64,000 nt of DNA, from assembly GCF_000699445.3 (NCBI RefSeq), contig NC_067196.1:84930364-84994363 (forward strand). The letters run 5' to 3'. Below are positions 1 to 10,611 of the stretch, in pieces (position 1 is the stretch's first letter; each line of letters opens with the position of its first letter). The notes beneath the pieces were generated by a model that made no database searches, was not told the origin of the DNA, and saw only the letters and a list, made by a program, of their open reading frames with translations. This DNA comes from Schistosoma haematobium. Taxonomy: Eukaryota > Platyhelminthes > Trematoda > Strigeidida > Schistosomatidae. The translations under genes and the position numbers were made by a program.

Positions 1-639
1 AATTGGATAAGATAGACAACTTGATTACAGAACAAATGAAGATATTAAAACATATGAGAATAATCAACTATAAACAAAAGCAATAGGACAAAACTATTTA
101 AGGATTGTAAAAAAATAGGAATATCACTTCCACATGAAGTAAGATCTGATCGTATAGTCCAGAACGACAATGAAATTTCTATGATTAAACGATCTATTTC
201 AGCAAACTCAGCAACACTAGAGGCTTTCATGACTGCAACAAAAAGTACTCATAATAACTATTCAGTGGACTAATTTCGGATTTGAGTTTTAGAATTAATT
301 AATAGAATTTCATTATTTTGACCTTAATTTAAACCCTAGAACATGGCTTTTGAATTTTGTCATTTAGGTGTATTTTAAAACTGACAAATATTAGGCTGTT
401 TTATATCACTGCACTTCAGTTGAACACATTCAGGCTGTTAGTCAATACTGTTCTTGTGAAGTACTAAAATCAGTTATAACATCACACATAAGAAGTGAAC
501 AAAATTGTTTGTAATTAGGTCTCCATTAAGTTCTATTTTTCAGTAATATTTATATGCATATATATGAAAATTATTAAACCATTCAAGGTATACAATAAGC
601 GTTTATCTGGTTGGGACTTTTTTAGCAAGATTTTCTTTC
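1..639. other. AT-rich sequence without recognisable gene
   Basis: No exon-like open frame with splice sites and no known repeat was seen. One short open frame on the minus strand (45-230) has no recognisable domain. Confidence 0.4.
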
Positions 640-745
640 TATGAGACGGGGTTGATAACCTCATGCTCAACCTTCCTCCTTCATCCAGGCTTGGGACTGG
701 CAGTAACTCTAGAAGAGCTACATGAGGAGTTATACAATGAGTGTG
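640..745 (-). repeat. Orphan 5' UTR piece of RTE-like LINE (family A)
   Basis: This stretch matches the outermost 5' UTR of the family A copy at 37707-40124 (its 40030-40124 end) in the same minus orientation. The GAGCTAC arm and the block CAGGCTTGGGA are shared. No coding part of the LINE is next to it, so it is either a rearranged remnant or a separate short element sharing the LINE head. Confidence 0.65.
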
Positions 746-1097
746 TTACACAATTTTATTTAAACATTTGCTTAGGATCAAGTAAACATTATATCAAATA
801 ATAATAATTGTTATTATCATAAAGTTTTAAATAAATATTTTCATGATTTACTTCAGCTTCAACAGATTCATGTCAGAAAACTAATTCAACTAATCAAAAT
901 ACCCCGGTATCTTTGTAAGTTCGTTACATACATACGTAAACCAATGTGTTGCATGTGTATATTTGCAAATACTTCTTATTTGTGTTTTTATAAATATTTC
1001 TTGGGGAAATGACTTTGAAAATGTCCACCTACTCTACTAGGACTAAATGAGAGTTATAAACTAGTGTGAGGAATTAGGATTATGGGTTAAGAATTAG

Positions 1098-1609
1098 TGT
1101 TATAACTTGTGACCTTGTGTCCTATTAGTATGTGACTTAATGATACCGCCAATTAGGAAACAGTGAATTATCGACTGAATCAATGACGCATGAAACCTGT
1201 ACGAGCAGTCTAGAGTCCTTATCGGTCCTTCTACCTACCTAGCTCCGCCTGTTAAGTCCAGAACACCAATCTCAGCCTCTGCAATATGAATCATGTGTTT
1301 TAAATATACTGGGTTTATATATCAACCAAACAGACCACATCATACCATAAAATAGAAAATAACATTTGTACAAGATCTATTCAAAAGTGGCTGTGAATGT
1401 AGAAGACTGTAATTAGTAAACTGGGAATAACTTAAGAATGGTAAATCGTATAATAATAGTTCATAGATCAAAATAAAGCTCATAATAAGATGGACATGAA
1501 TATGAATAGTTTAGCTACTTAACAATTCTACAATAAAAATATGTATATAGTATTTGTCCAGAAACAGATTCCGACAGTTACCAATCATTATTCTCATCGG
1601 AATATAACA
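1098..1609 (+). repeat. Solo LTR-like element, family D, long form
   Basis: The unit starts TGTTATAACTTGTGACC and ends ATATAACA, the TG...CA pattern of LTRs. It is flanked by ATTAG (1093-1097) and ATCAG (1610-1614), a 5-bp target duplication with one mismatch. Most of its first 300 bases resemble the solo LTR at 14361-14699. No internal retrotransposon sequence adjoins it. Confidence 0.6.
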
Positions 1610-2060
1610 ATCAGATTTAGGTTTTTCATCACGAACTGACATTAGTTGTAATACCCGAAATGGTATTTAGCCAAATGATCATATGAATATTGCGCTGAAG
1701 TCCCAGATTTGTTATTTTAAATCTGATTAGTTCATCCATAAATTATAGTCTAGCCCTACTTCCTTTCTTCATTTGTTACATTTTATTCTACGGATAATTT
1801 GTTTCAAAGATTAATGTAGAAGATTTTTATAAATTGAACAGTAAAGGATTATCATTCATAGATTGAATAAGTATATGAAATAAAAGTATACACATTTTTT
1901 TATTTATTTAGTCTTTAATTGAACACTCGTTGATAGTAAACCATCATCATTTCATCCGATATAAAGATAACTTATAAATAACGGATGACTTGTAAAAGTG
2001 ATTCGAAGAAAAAGATCTGCTATATCATTATTTATGTTAATCAAACTTAACAAATTACTT
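1610..2060. other. AT-rich spacer with a short inverted match to 7018-7038
   Basis: No gene seen. Around 1623-1644 the sequence is the reverse complement of 7018-7038 (core ACGAACTGACAT), so both probably belong to one decayed repeat. Confidence 0.35.
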
Positions 2061-2158
2061 CTTGAAATCATGAGTCAATTGAAGCTAGACCACTGTGGAA
2101 AACCTGGGACCACTGGATGGTCGTTTGGTCCTAGTATGGGACTCCTCAGTAGTGCGCA
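2061..2158 (-). repeat. H2 hammerhead SINE arm, left part of composite 1
   Basis: This is the 3' half of an H2 SINE in minus orientation: the tail with the CTAGCTTCAATTGA box and a hammerhead region at about 2111-2155. The core CTGAGGAG is kept, but the second core box reads CAAA instead of GAAA, so this ribozyme should be dead. It abuts the shared module at 2159-2266 and faces a forward H2 copy. Confidence 0.75.
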
Positions 2159-2266
2159 CTGACTTCAAGAGACACTCCTGGAGTTCTAGTGAGAGGCTGT
2201 GACCAGTGGAGTTCAACCAGGTCTGTTGTGAGACATCAACTCACTGAAGACAATGGTGTGCGGTGG
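2159..2266 (+). repeat. Shared module M of the H2 composite, copy 1
   Basis: A sequence of about 108 bp running from TGACTTCAAGAGACACTCC to GACAATGGTG. It recurs at 62284-62392 in the same position between an inverted hammerhead arm and a forward H2 SINE. It encodes no visible protein. Its function is unknown. Confidence 0.75.
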
Positions 2267-2540
2267 CGCAATTTCATGGACTGATTAAAGTTAGAAATTA
2301 ACACCGTTGGATATCGGCCGGCTCAGTGGTTTGATGGTTAAGCACTCGCACGCGAGACTGATAGGTTTTGAGTTTGAATCTCGTGGGAAGCAGGATCGTG
2401 GATTTGCACTGCTGAAGATTCCCGTCACGGGACGAAACGGCAGTTCAGTGGTTTCAGATTTTCCATGGTGGTCTAGCTTCAATTGACTCATGATTTCAAC
2501 TATTGAAATTTCTAAAAATCTCCACAAAATCCCTTCTGAA
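2267..2540 (+). mobile_element. H2 SINE, near full length (composite 1, right part)
   Basis: Parts in order: a leader starting GCAATTTC (about 50 bp); a tRNA-like head with A-box-like GGCTCAGTGGTTTGATGG and B-box-like GAGTTTGAATCT; a hammerhead motif (2406-2451); and a tail ending in CACAAAATCCCTTCTGA. A tRNA-like head suggests RNA polymerase III transcription. Mobility would depend on a LINE in trans, which is inference. This is the most complete H2 copy in the window. Confidence 0.8.
2406..2451 (+). ncRNA. Hammerhead ribozyme motif of H2 SINE
   Basis: Stem I is GCACTG (2406-2411) against CAGTG (2446-2450). Core box 1 is CTGAAGA (2412-2418). Stem II is a strong hairpin TCCCG/CGGGA. Core box 2 is GAAA (2434-2437). 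Stem III is a minimal A-C/G-U pair closing GGCA, and the cleavage triplet is GTT ending at 2445. All invariant core bases of a type I hammerhead are present. One odd point is an unpaired base at the base of stem II. Activity is untested. Confidence 0.65.
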
Positions 2541-3636
2541 AATTAATTCTTCCCGAGTTTTCTTCATTTCAAACTCATACAACGACAACATAAGAAATTT
2601 CTTTGATTCATTTCGATAGTGTAATGAGAAGACGAAAATTAACAGAACTATGTGATATATTACCGTAATACATTTCGAACAATCTGATCAAACATATACT
2701 TGTTAAGAATCAGTTATATATAAAAATAAAAGGTTAATTGAACTAAAAATTTATGGTAAGAGGATTCGATTTCGTGAATTCCTGAACTATTCAAGTAATT
2801 GTACTAGGAGCTTCTATGAAATTGAAATCTTCTTAACTTTACTTTCAACTTCTTATCAGATGTTTTGTTTCAATGTTTGATTAAAAACAGTGTAATTATG
2901 TGATTTTTTGATTTATCTGGTTGATTTCAATGCAAGTAGATCGGTAATATGTTTAATAAAGTCCTTGTAGTGAACTACTGAAGGCTCATTAGTGAAGTGA
3001 TAAATCTTGTTTTAACGTCACTAGTTGAGTAATAATACACTGAGATAGGACAAAATATCTTTATAAACACTACAGTAAGTCTTTTTAAGCTGAAATTAAG
3101 CAATAAAAATGAACTGTTTTTGGTCGAAATAGTAATAAAACTAAGGTGAGAATCATATTTCAATTATGATTCCTAAATCAAATTAATGACTACTTTTCTC
3201 ATTATATAGGGTTTTAGAGAATTTTGAATTCCATATTTTTTACATTGAGGATTGATCTTAGTTAGACGAGGTAGCACTGGACAGTATTTTCATTTTGTAT
3301 GCGACTCCGTACTTCACATCAATAACCTTATTAGGGATCAATCTCATGACCTTCAAACCTCGTAGGGCGCTACCAGGGTTTGAACTAATGAATCTGAATC
3401 TAATGCAATCACTATGTGATGTAAAACTACAAGACTACAAGACTTCAAGACTACAGTGATTAGTTGAACTGCGACAAATGTTTCTATAAGTTATCAAATT
3501 AACTTGTATTTAAATCAATATTGCTGTCATCACTGCGAAGGAAATTCAATTATTATCATCCCATTATTTATTAAACCAATATTCTTAATTTACTGAGCTC
3601 TTTATTAAGTTGACTAGAGACATGTCTAGAGATTAG
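2541..3636. other. No gene or clear repeat seen
   Basis: AT-rich sequence with many stops in all frames. The triplicated phrase around 3425-3455 (ACTACAAGACT-type) is a short local repeat only. Confidence 0.35.
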
Positions 3637-4097
3637 ATGGTGGTTGGAGGTAGTCGACAGCAAACCCTGGACCCGAATTTCGTGCTTCTTGGCACTCGTC
3701 AGCATGGTGTGCCTGTAATCTTGAGGGGACTGGTGCTCCCTGGCGGATTCGGTCCCGTGTCACCCAGCTTCACAGTCAGAGACGTTACCACTGAGCTATC
3801 CGGGCCGCAGCGTCGAGTCACCTAGACTGGTGGCCACATTGCAACATGGTTGATAGCATTCGACCTGCACTAAATAAGGACTTGACACACATGAAATTGA
3901 TCACCACTCAGTGATCAATCAATTGTGATTACATCTCAGTCCTACAGGAGGTCGGTCGCGGCCCGGATAGTGCACGCAGTGTTGAGTCACTTAGACTGGT
4001 GGCCACATTGCAACATGGTCGATAGCATTAGATCTGCACTAAATAAGGACTTGACACACATTACATTGATCACCACCCAGTTATCAATCAGTTGTGA
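3637..4097 (-). repeat. tRNA-headed SINE piece joined to a tandem duplicated unit
   Basis: On the minus strand a tRNA-like head is visible: A-box-like TAGCTCAGTGGTAACG near 3785-3802 and B-box-like GGGACCGAATCC near 3746-3757. Downstream on the plus strand a unit of about 117 bp occurs twice, at 3811-3927 and 3980-4096 (start-to-start 169 bp), both containing GACTGGTGGCCACATTGCAA. The phrase GCGGCCCGGATAG next to the head recurs in plus orientation before the second unit, so the locus is rearranged. An open frame across the head (3637-3825) is incidental. Confidence 0.6.
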
Positions 4098-4429
4098 GAG
4101 ACATATCTATTCCGTCCTAATAATATCGATTCAAGAGTGAAATAGAAATACATAAGTCAAAGTATTGTGAATACTGAAAATCTCCAAAAAAAGTGTAGTT
4201 GTAATAATTAGCAAACTATCAGTGATAATCAAAACTGATATAAGATGAAAGTTTTATTATTATACCATGTAATTATTTAGAGATGGTTAATAATTAAGCT
4301 AAATCTATAGAATGAATAATATCTTATATTCGATATAAATCGAGATAACAGCTTGAAATTTCCCACTCATTATAATTACCTTATTCTGAATAATATTTTA
4401 TTTGAAGTGAGAAGTTACATTTAAACACA

Positions 4430-4978
4430 TAATATAATCGTAACAACAATTGGTTGGTTGCCCACAAATGCCCTGGTACGGCCGAGAGTAAGGAGAGTCC
4501 GCTCTCCCTCTCCAAATGCTCTCACATGGCCACGCGTATATAGCCCCTTCCAGGGAAGTCCTACTCATTACCTTCACGTAGCCCGGATGTTGTTTACGAA
4601 ATTGAGAAGACGAAAAGCGAATGTCCGGAGCTTTAACCAGGCCGGTGTACACGGTGAGTCCACCTAGGGGAGTTGGGAAACCATGGTTCCAAACCAATGG
4701 TGCACATGGGCTCCAGTATCCTGCGGGACAAAATGGCGTATGAACCAATCGTTGGTCACCGGTTACCATGGAACTGCATCTCCTTACGATGCTCCACTGC
4801 CTTGTGAATCAGACCATCAGGTCGAAGGCTGCAGGTGTGGCCCCCTAAGAAAACCACCTGCTTCGGTTTGGGCACCTGAGCAGTATCACAACCCTCACAC
4901 ATATCAAATGAGATTTGTGTGGTGTATGTGTATTTGGTGCCTCCTTGTACCAATATCTATGTGTTAAAATAAATAATA
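4430..4978 (+). repeat. Unclassified interspersed repeat, family C
   Basis: About 550 bp, less AT-rich than its surroundings, ending in an ATAA-rich tail (4965-4988). Its reverse complement recurs at 30060-30522 and, cut by the window edge, at 63838-64000; a short piece lies near 31163. Shared landmarks are a CCTAAGAAAACCACCTGC box and a GAACCAATCG/CGATTGGTTC box. A simple-repeat tail suggests a retroposon 3' end, but no reverse-transcriptase or tRNA-like motif was seen. Open frames inside it show no domain. Confidence 0.6.
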
Positions 4979-4990
4979 AATAAATAAAGT

Positions 4991-5180
4991 AGAAAACCCG
5001 GAATCACTGGACGGCTGTCTCGTCCTAGTGTGGGACTCCTCAGCAGTGCACATCCACAATCCCGTCTCAAGGGATTCGAACCGAAAGCCTACCAGTCTCT
5101 CATGTGAATGCTTAACCACTAGACCATTGAATTGGCATCCAAAGGTGTTAATGTCTACCTTCAACTAATCCACGAAATTG
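4991..5180 (-). mobile_element. H2 SINE, 3'-truncated copy
   Basis: Minus-strand copy holding the leader (reverse complement of ATCCACGAAATTG), tRNA-like head with TTCGAA B-box core, and hammerhead. The tail after the hammerhead is missing; the copy abuts the ATAA tail of repeat C, which may mark a nested insertion. Confidence 0.75.
5004..5049 (-). ncRNA. Hammerhead motif of H2 SINE, mutated
   Basis: Read on the minus strand: a six-pair stem I (one mismatch at the outer end), intact CTGAGGA box and GTCC/GGAC stem II, but the second core box reads GAGA instead of GAAA. Triplet GTC is kept. Loss of the second A should abolish cleavage. Confidence 0.6.
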
Positions 5181-5335
5181 AGCGACATATTAGCTTATGT
5201 TAATGTATCAAAACAATTACAATTCAAAAATTTTGTAGATCAAATTAGGAAAAAAGTCACCAAAATAAACGTACTATAATGAAACAAAATGGATCAATAT
5301 TAACATTCCCATGAAGAAAACCAAAATCAATCATT

Positions 5336-5338
<3 letters not shown>

Positions 5339-5378
<40 letters not shown>
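5339..5378. repeat. (TA)n microsatellite
   Basis: About 40 bp of uninterrupted TA dinucleotides. Confidence 0.95.
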
Positions 5379-5380
<2 letters not shown>

Positions 5381-5987
5381 AGCGCAAATAAACATACTGA
5401 CAGATGGGAGTAAAAAAGATCCTTCCATCTTTCTATCTAAATGTCATTTTCTCAATGACAACAGTCTCTCTGATTTTATTATACTATCTACATTTTTGTT
5501 TATATCAAATGGTTTATCTTTTTCTATCTTTTCTTCCTACTTTTCAAATTTTTCAGTTCAATCGTTCATCTTTCCTTTTTTTTTCTTCTTCAGAACTAAT
5601 ATGATTCAACTTTTTCTTTTTCTTCTTGTGATTATTCTTTAAAATATCACTTTTTTTATTTTTTGTTTTTTTTTCTGTATACGAAATCTAGTAATAGGAC
5701 AATAGTTTGTTCATTTAATTGCCATAGTGATATTCAACTATTCATTTCATTTTGAACAAGTTATATATTTCAAATAAATAATCATTTAGTTGACAACAAA
5801 CTAATTAACAGTAGGGTATTTTGTTTTGTAATAATGAAAATTATGATTCTTATTTCCATGACCTTACCTTGTAGCTGAAAATAATTGTCTTTAAAAAAAA
5901 ATAGTCGAATATTGTATACAAATGAAAAATGTTTTTTGACCATCTGTTTATGTCTTTTAGAATTGGAATGCTTTATTATTTTTTTTA

Positions 5988-6212
5988 TTGAGATCATGAA
6001 TCGATTGATGTTAGACCACCTTTGGAAACCTGGAAGCACTCGACGGCCGTTTCGTTCTGTTGTGGGACTCCTCAGCAGTGCTTATCCACGATCCCGGTCG
6101 CGGGATTCGAACCCAGGGCCTTCGGTCTCGCCCTCGAACGCTTAACCTACTGGACCACTAAGCCGGTATCCAATGGTGATAGTGTCTAACATCAACCAAT
6201 CCACGAAATTGC
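5988..6212 (-). mobile_element. H2 SINE, near full length
   Basis: Minus-strand copy with leader, tRNA-like head (B-box-like GGGTTCGAATCCC) and hammerhead followed by the start of the tail. It ends near the ATCATGAATCGATTG phrase, so the last 40 or so tail bases are missing. Confidence 0.75.
6036..6081 (-). ncRNA. Hammerhead motif of H2 SINE, weakened
   Basis: Core boxes CTGAGGA and GAAA are intact and the triplet is GTC. Stem I has lost its core-proximal pair (G opposite G) and stem II has one mismatch (GTCC opposite GAAC). Possibly weakly active; untested. Confidence 0.55.
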
Positions 6213-6255
6213 TTTATTATTATCATGTTTTACAGGGTGAAAATATAGTGTAGTA

Positions 6256-6412
6256 ATAGAATCTAGGACTAGCGTCTCGTCCTATTTGGGATTTGTCAGC
6301 TGGATGTACCTGTATCTCAAAGTTGATGTTCACTCTAAGACTCGAACACAGTACTGTTCTCTTCAAACGTCATTCTGTTATCCATTTAGCTGTTGAGTCC
6401 TGATAACCGCTT
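6256..6412 (-). mobile_element. Sm-alpha SINE copy, decayed
   Basis: Minus strand: tRNA-like head ending in the ACTCAACAGC phrase, the CTCTAAGA/GATGTTCACTC spacer and a hammerhead zone (about 6261-6305). The hammerhead is broken twice: CTGACAA for CTGACGA and GAGA for GAAA. The tail is replaced by unrelated sequence. Confidence 0.75.
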
Positions 6413-6459
6413 GCTTGTTCAATGTAGTGAAGTTTTAAATTCACTTGTTTTACATGAAT

Positions 6460-6548
6460 CTTCCCATTGATGTTTAAGACTGCAATTGGTCAGTCTCATG
6501 TTGGCATATGCGGGAAGATATAAATAAACAACACCAAGTGAATTTAAT
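6460..6548 (-). repeat. Sm-alpha tail fragment with inverted end
   Basis: The phrase CCCATTGATGTTTAAGACTG to TTGGCATATG matches the Sm-alpha 3' end in minus orientation. It is followed by an inverted copy of the outermost tail (GGGAAGATATAAATAAAC...CACCAAGTGAATTTAAT), the reverse complement of 33682-33718. Confidence 0.6.
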
Positions 6549-7467
6549 AGTGTGGTATGTTTTCTCACCACTATTCAGGGAAGGTTGTTGAAAACCCACT
6601 GAAGATTGTTTTTACTTAATTAATATAATCTATGGATAGATTTTTTATAAATTTCTCAAGGAAACTTACACTTATGTATTTCAACTTTAAATTGATGGGA
6701 CAGAACAAATTTCGAAAAAACTTTATTTAGATCAGGTAATATAAATCACTTTTGAGTTCTTGGTCTGCGTTTTTCCTCATCTATTATACTTTAGCATTTT
6801 TCCAGATCAAATGAAATTGTCTGAAACGTACAGTTACTAAGTCTAAAGTTCACAAAGTATGTTTAATTAACTCATTTATACAAAGTAGTAACGTTAAGAA
6901 GAATTTGGCGAAGGTATAATTTATGAACGAACCAATCAGATTTACGATCACAGGTCTTGAATTTTGGCGCGAAATTAATCTATTCATTTGACTAAATAGA
7001 GTTTTGACATTATAACTGATGTCAGTTCGTGATGAAAACTCTATATGTAATTCCTAACCCTAACTATCAACTGTAAATATTAATCCTAATTCCTTAAATT
7101 GATTTATAGTCCTCATTTAGCCATATGTTATGGCGAACACTCTCAAAATCACTTTAGAGTCTTTCAAAGGTCATAAAAAAATAAAAGTCTCACCGAAGAC
7201 TTCCTCAACAACTTTCAACTATTTAGGAATTCAGCTTCAAAAAACAACTAAATAATAAATTATATGAAAACTGGATAGAATAGGTCCATTTAAAAAATAT
7301 TTTTGGTTTTTTTAATTTAGTTATACTGGGATTAACAGTGAGCTACTGAACATGTATTAACTTTCAAACCTTTACATCGTTAGATTCATATCAGGTCTTT
7401 TTATTCATCCACTCTTTTGCTTTGATAATAACTAGAAATATTTCACAGGTTTTAATAAATATCTTGT
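6549..7467. other. No gene seen
   Basis: AT-rich sequence. 7018-7038 matches 1623-1644 in inverted orientation. Nothing else was recognised. Confidence 0.35.
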
Positions 7468-7960
7468 CATGATTTTTGCCCTGTTAATTATCACGTGATA
7501 AGATCACCAATTACAATATCAACTTATATGACTTTGGCACTGTGCCAAACCAATGACGCGTTAATCAGCACGAGCAGCCTGGAATCAACTCTGAGTCTCC
7601 ATTGGTACTTCTCACCTATCCCTGCCGATTTAAGTCCAGAACACAATCTCAGCTTTCATTGTATGAATCATGTAATTCAGATATAAGCAGTTTATATACA
7701 AACAAATCAGATGCATCATACGATAAAACAGAAAATAATAATTATACAAGATCAAACCAAAAAGGGGCTGTGAGTGTGAGAGGCTGTAACAATTAAATTG
7801 GGAATAACTTAAGTATAGTAATTCATGTAATAGTAGTCAATGGATCAAATTAAAGCTTATGATAAGTATATATAATCTAGTCACTTAACAGTTAGACAAT
7901 AACAATTCATAAACAATTCCTAGCAGTTACCATTCATTTATTCTTCGTTAAGATTTAACA
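7468..7960 (+). repeat. LTR-like element, family D, diverged copy
   Basis: It follows the order of the 1098-1609 copy: the AATGACGCG/ATGACGCAT box, the AAGTCCAGAACAC box, the GAATCATGT box, the GGGAATAACTTAAG box and an ending TTTAACA. The left boundary is uncertain and no clear target duplication was seen. It lies about 210 bp upstream of the first recognised exon at 8173. Confidence 0.5.
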
Positions 7961-8172
7961 TATCAACAGCCAGTTTTCATCTATGTTTAGTTGTTTTTAA
8001 ATGCCTGTAAAAACAAGTTAAAATGAATTAGATATTTAAAGATTACTTTTTGGTTATCTGCAAAAATACAGTTTTAGAATATTGCATGATTATTGTTATT
8101 AAACAGAAGTTCATTGAGCATATATGAACATATGCAACTTTATTAACGTTTCATTTTTCATATTCCCAAAAG

Positions 8173-8794
8173 CAAACAACCGAAATTCAAAACTACCTCT
8201 TCACCGGTCAATCCAACCTCTTTAACAATAACTAATGAAAGATCTTCAGCTGAAATCAGTTTAACACCAAGTGAATCAGTAAAAACAGAACATAAAAATA
8301 ATACATGTCAATGGACCAAGATTAGTAAACCATATAAAAATATCTCTCTTTCTCCAATTTCATCAATTTCACAATATAATGAAGATAAAAATTCACCAGT
8401 AGAAAAACAAATGGACAAGAACAAATTTAAAACTGATATAACTGAACAAACATTATATTCAGATAATAAATCCAGAAGTTCTAAATTATTAATAAGTGAA
8501 AAATCAGATGATTTAACAGAAACAAACACAGACACTAGGCGAATACCTGGACGTCTTAGATCAAGTCTTCGTCATGCTGTTACATTAAGTCCATGTCGTC
8601 GTAAACCAGATGTAACTTTAGAACAATGTAATAGTCCATATCTTCAACCAAGTCCATTAGCTTTAAGTTCAGGATTTGTATCAGCTGGATCAATTGTGAA
8701 TGCAGTCGAAGAGTGTACTGAAAAAATGAATAAAGATGGATTTGCAGAAACTTCACCAAAAGTAAAAACTGTTCCTCCACCAGTTGGTGTTCAT
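8173..8794 (+). CDS. Penultimate exon of an unrecognised low-complexity protein gene
   Basis: The frame is open from the proposed acceptor (AG at 8171-8172, after a T-rich tract) to a GTGAGT donor at 8795, ending in phase 0 after PPPVGVH. The 207 whole codons are rich in Ser, Thr, Asn and Lys, with basic patches such as RRIPGRLRSSLRHAV and CRRKP; codon use is strongly A/T-ending. No domain is recognised and it looks disordered. It joins the exon at 12836, also phase 0. The true start lies upstream, outside the window or in exons I did not find. The acceptor position is less sure than the donor. A role cannot be assigned. Confidence 0.65.
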
Positions 8795-9089
8795 GTGAGT
8801 TACTTTTAAAATGTATAAAAAATAAAATTTTGAAATTCAAGAACTCAAGTACCACTTAGTATATTTTTAAGTCACTAAGCAGTTCATAGTTTTTCACAGC
8901 AAACATTTTTTATTGTCATCTATTGAGTTACAATTAAACCACAATAGTTTTCTTTATTAGTGTCGAAATGATACACAAACGATTGAGTTTATCTTTTACT
9001 ACTATCTAGCTGGCAAAAATCATTTTTATTAGCGATTTAGTCATATTTACATTTAAAACATGGGTTCGACTTCTCAACTTCGAACTTAT

Positions 9090-9345
9090 TTACTTACTCC
9101 TGTTACTCCCAATGGAGCATAGGCTGCCGACCAGCATTCTCCAACCCAATCTGTCCCACCCGGCCTTCCTTTCTGGTTCTATCCAATTTTTGTTCGTTCT
9201 TCCCATGTCTGTCTCCATTTCTCGGGATAATGTGTTCTTTGGTCTTTCTCTCCTTCTTTGGCCTTGAGGATTCCATGTGAGGGCTTGCATTGTGACGTAG
9301 TTGGGTGCTTTCCTCAAAGTGTGTCCTATCCACTAAATAATGAAA
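9090..9345 (-). pseudogene. RTE-like LINE (family A), 3'-end fragment
   Basis: The minus strand encodes the last part of the family A ORF, with phrases [28 protein letters not shown] and RLGWRMLVG, then a 3' end in GTAAGTAA-type repeats. 5'-truncated and frameshifted, hence dead. Confidence 0.8.
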
Positions 9346-10611
9346 ATTCACGGCTTACAAATTCTTTCTTTAATCACGAACATTTCAATGACAATACTTT
9401 CAAGTTGACTTATGTATGTTATTAAATGAATCTGTGATAAGCAATAAGAACTCTTATATACATTAAAGGTGATGTTTACTATACTTAAGTTATCAAATTG
9501 TATGACTAAGTCTTAGTAATATTGCTGTGAATGCAACATACACAGTAACAACTTCTTAAGCATCACAACGTATTCTCCATAAATGTGTTCTAGTGAAAAT
9601 AACTATCTTACCAAATGTGAGCATTAATTAATCATCGGGTTAGTAACTAATATTATGGTTGTCTAATCATTTTTCGTTCTGATCAAAATCCTATCAATCA
9701 AGTTCAAATACACCCACCAATCTATAGGACTTGACATTATGTGCAATATATTTTGATGTGGATTTTCAGTAGTCATAGTCTCATTGAATAAGAAAAAGAA
9801 AATTCAACGAAGAAAATTTTTTTTCGACGAAATCATTTACTTAAGCTGTACATTCGTATATATAGTTATATGTGGAAAATATATGTCTATAGAAGGATAG
9901 AAACAATTGCATCACAAAAATGGATTCGAGACTAAATAACAAATGAGGTTACGTACTAATCAAGGAGTAAAGAAGAAAATAATGTATGGACCAGATAATA
10001 GTTCAATTGACAGATATGAAGAAAAAACGACAAACGTAAATGTCATAATCATATTGGGTTTTGTTACGATTCATGTTAACTTTACGTGTAGATAAATTAA
10101 ATCTAAATTATACCATTTTCTTCATAAAGATTGTGATATATATTTATTCAAAGTACAAAACGTCTGCTAAGTTATGAAAATTGTCCACTGAATATGGCAG
10201 AAATCAGAGTAAAACTCATTCAATCGTTATGTAATTAGAATTAGTTAATAAGTAATCCTGGAACTAAATTTCTTGCTAGTTGGTACTCATCAAGTAGCTA
10301 TATCTGTTGTCTCGAAAACAGTAATACTCTCTATATGATTCAAACCCGAATTATTCATCTTGGCAGTTTGAGTTATTATCACTGAGGTATTCGAACATGT
10401 AAAATTGTTCATCTTGAAGATCTTACCTAACATTTCTGTTGTTTTTTTTTGTGTGTAAATGTCTCTTAGAATAATCTCTTCATAACAAAACATTACCTTT
10501 TCATTGATAACCACACTAAACAACAAATAGTAAAAACAAAAACTTGATTCATATTAAATCTCATTAATTAATCCAAATAAATTATTAAAGTCATAATTAT
10601 TTGTTGCATTA
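9346..10611. other. Intronic sequence without recognised feature
   Basis: AT-rich, no long open frame with coding character, no known repeat seen. Confidence 0.35.

Noticed and set aside
4398..4967. Overlapping open frames on both strands that could be taken for genes
   Set aside because: They lie inside repeat family C and recur only as repeat copies; no domain, no splice context.
5404..5604. A 66-residue hydrophobic frame
   Set aside because: T-rich composition explains it; no signal beyond length.
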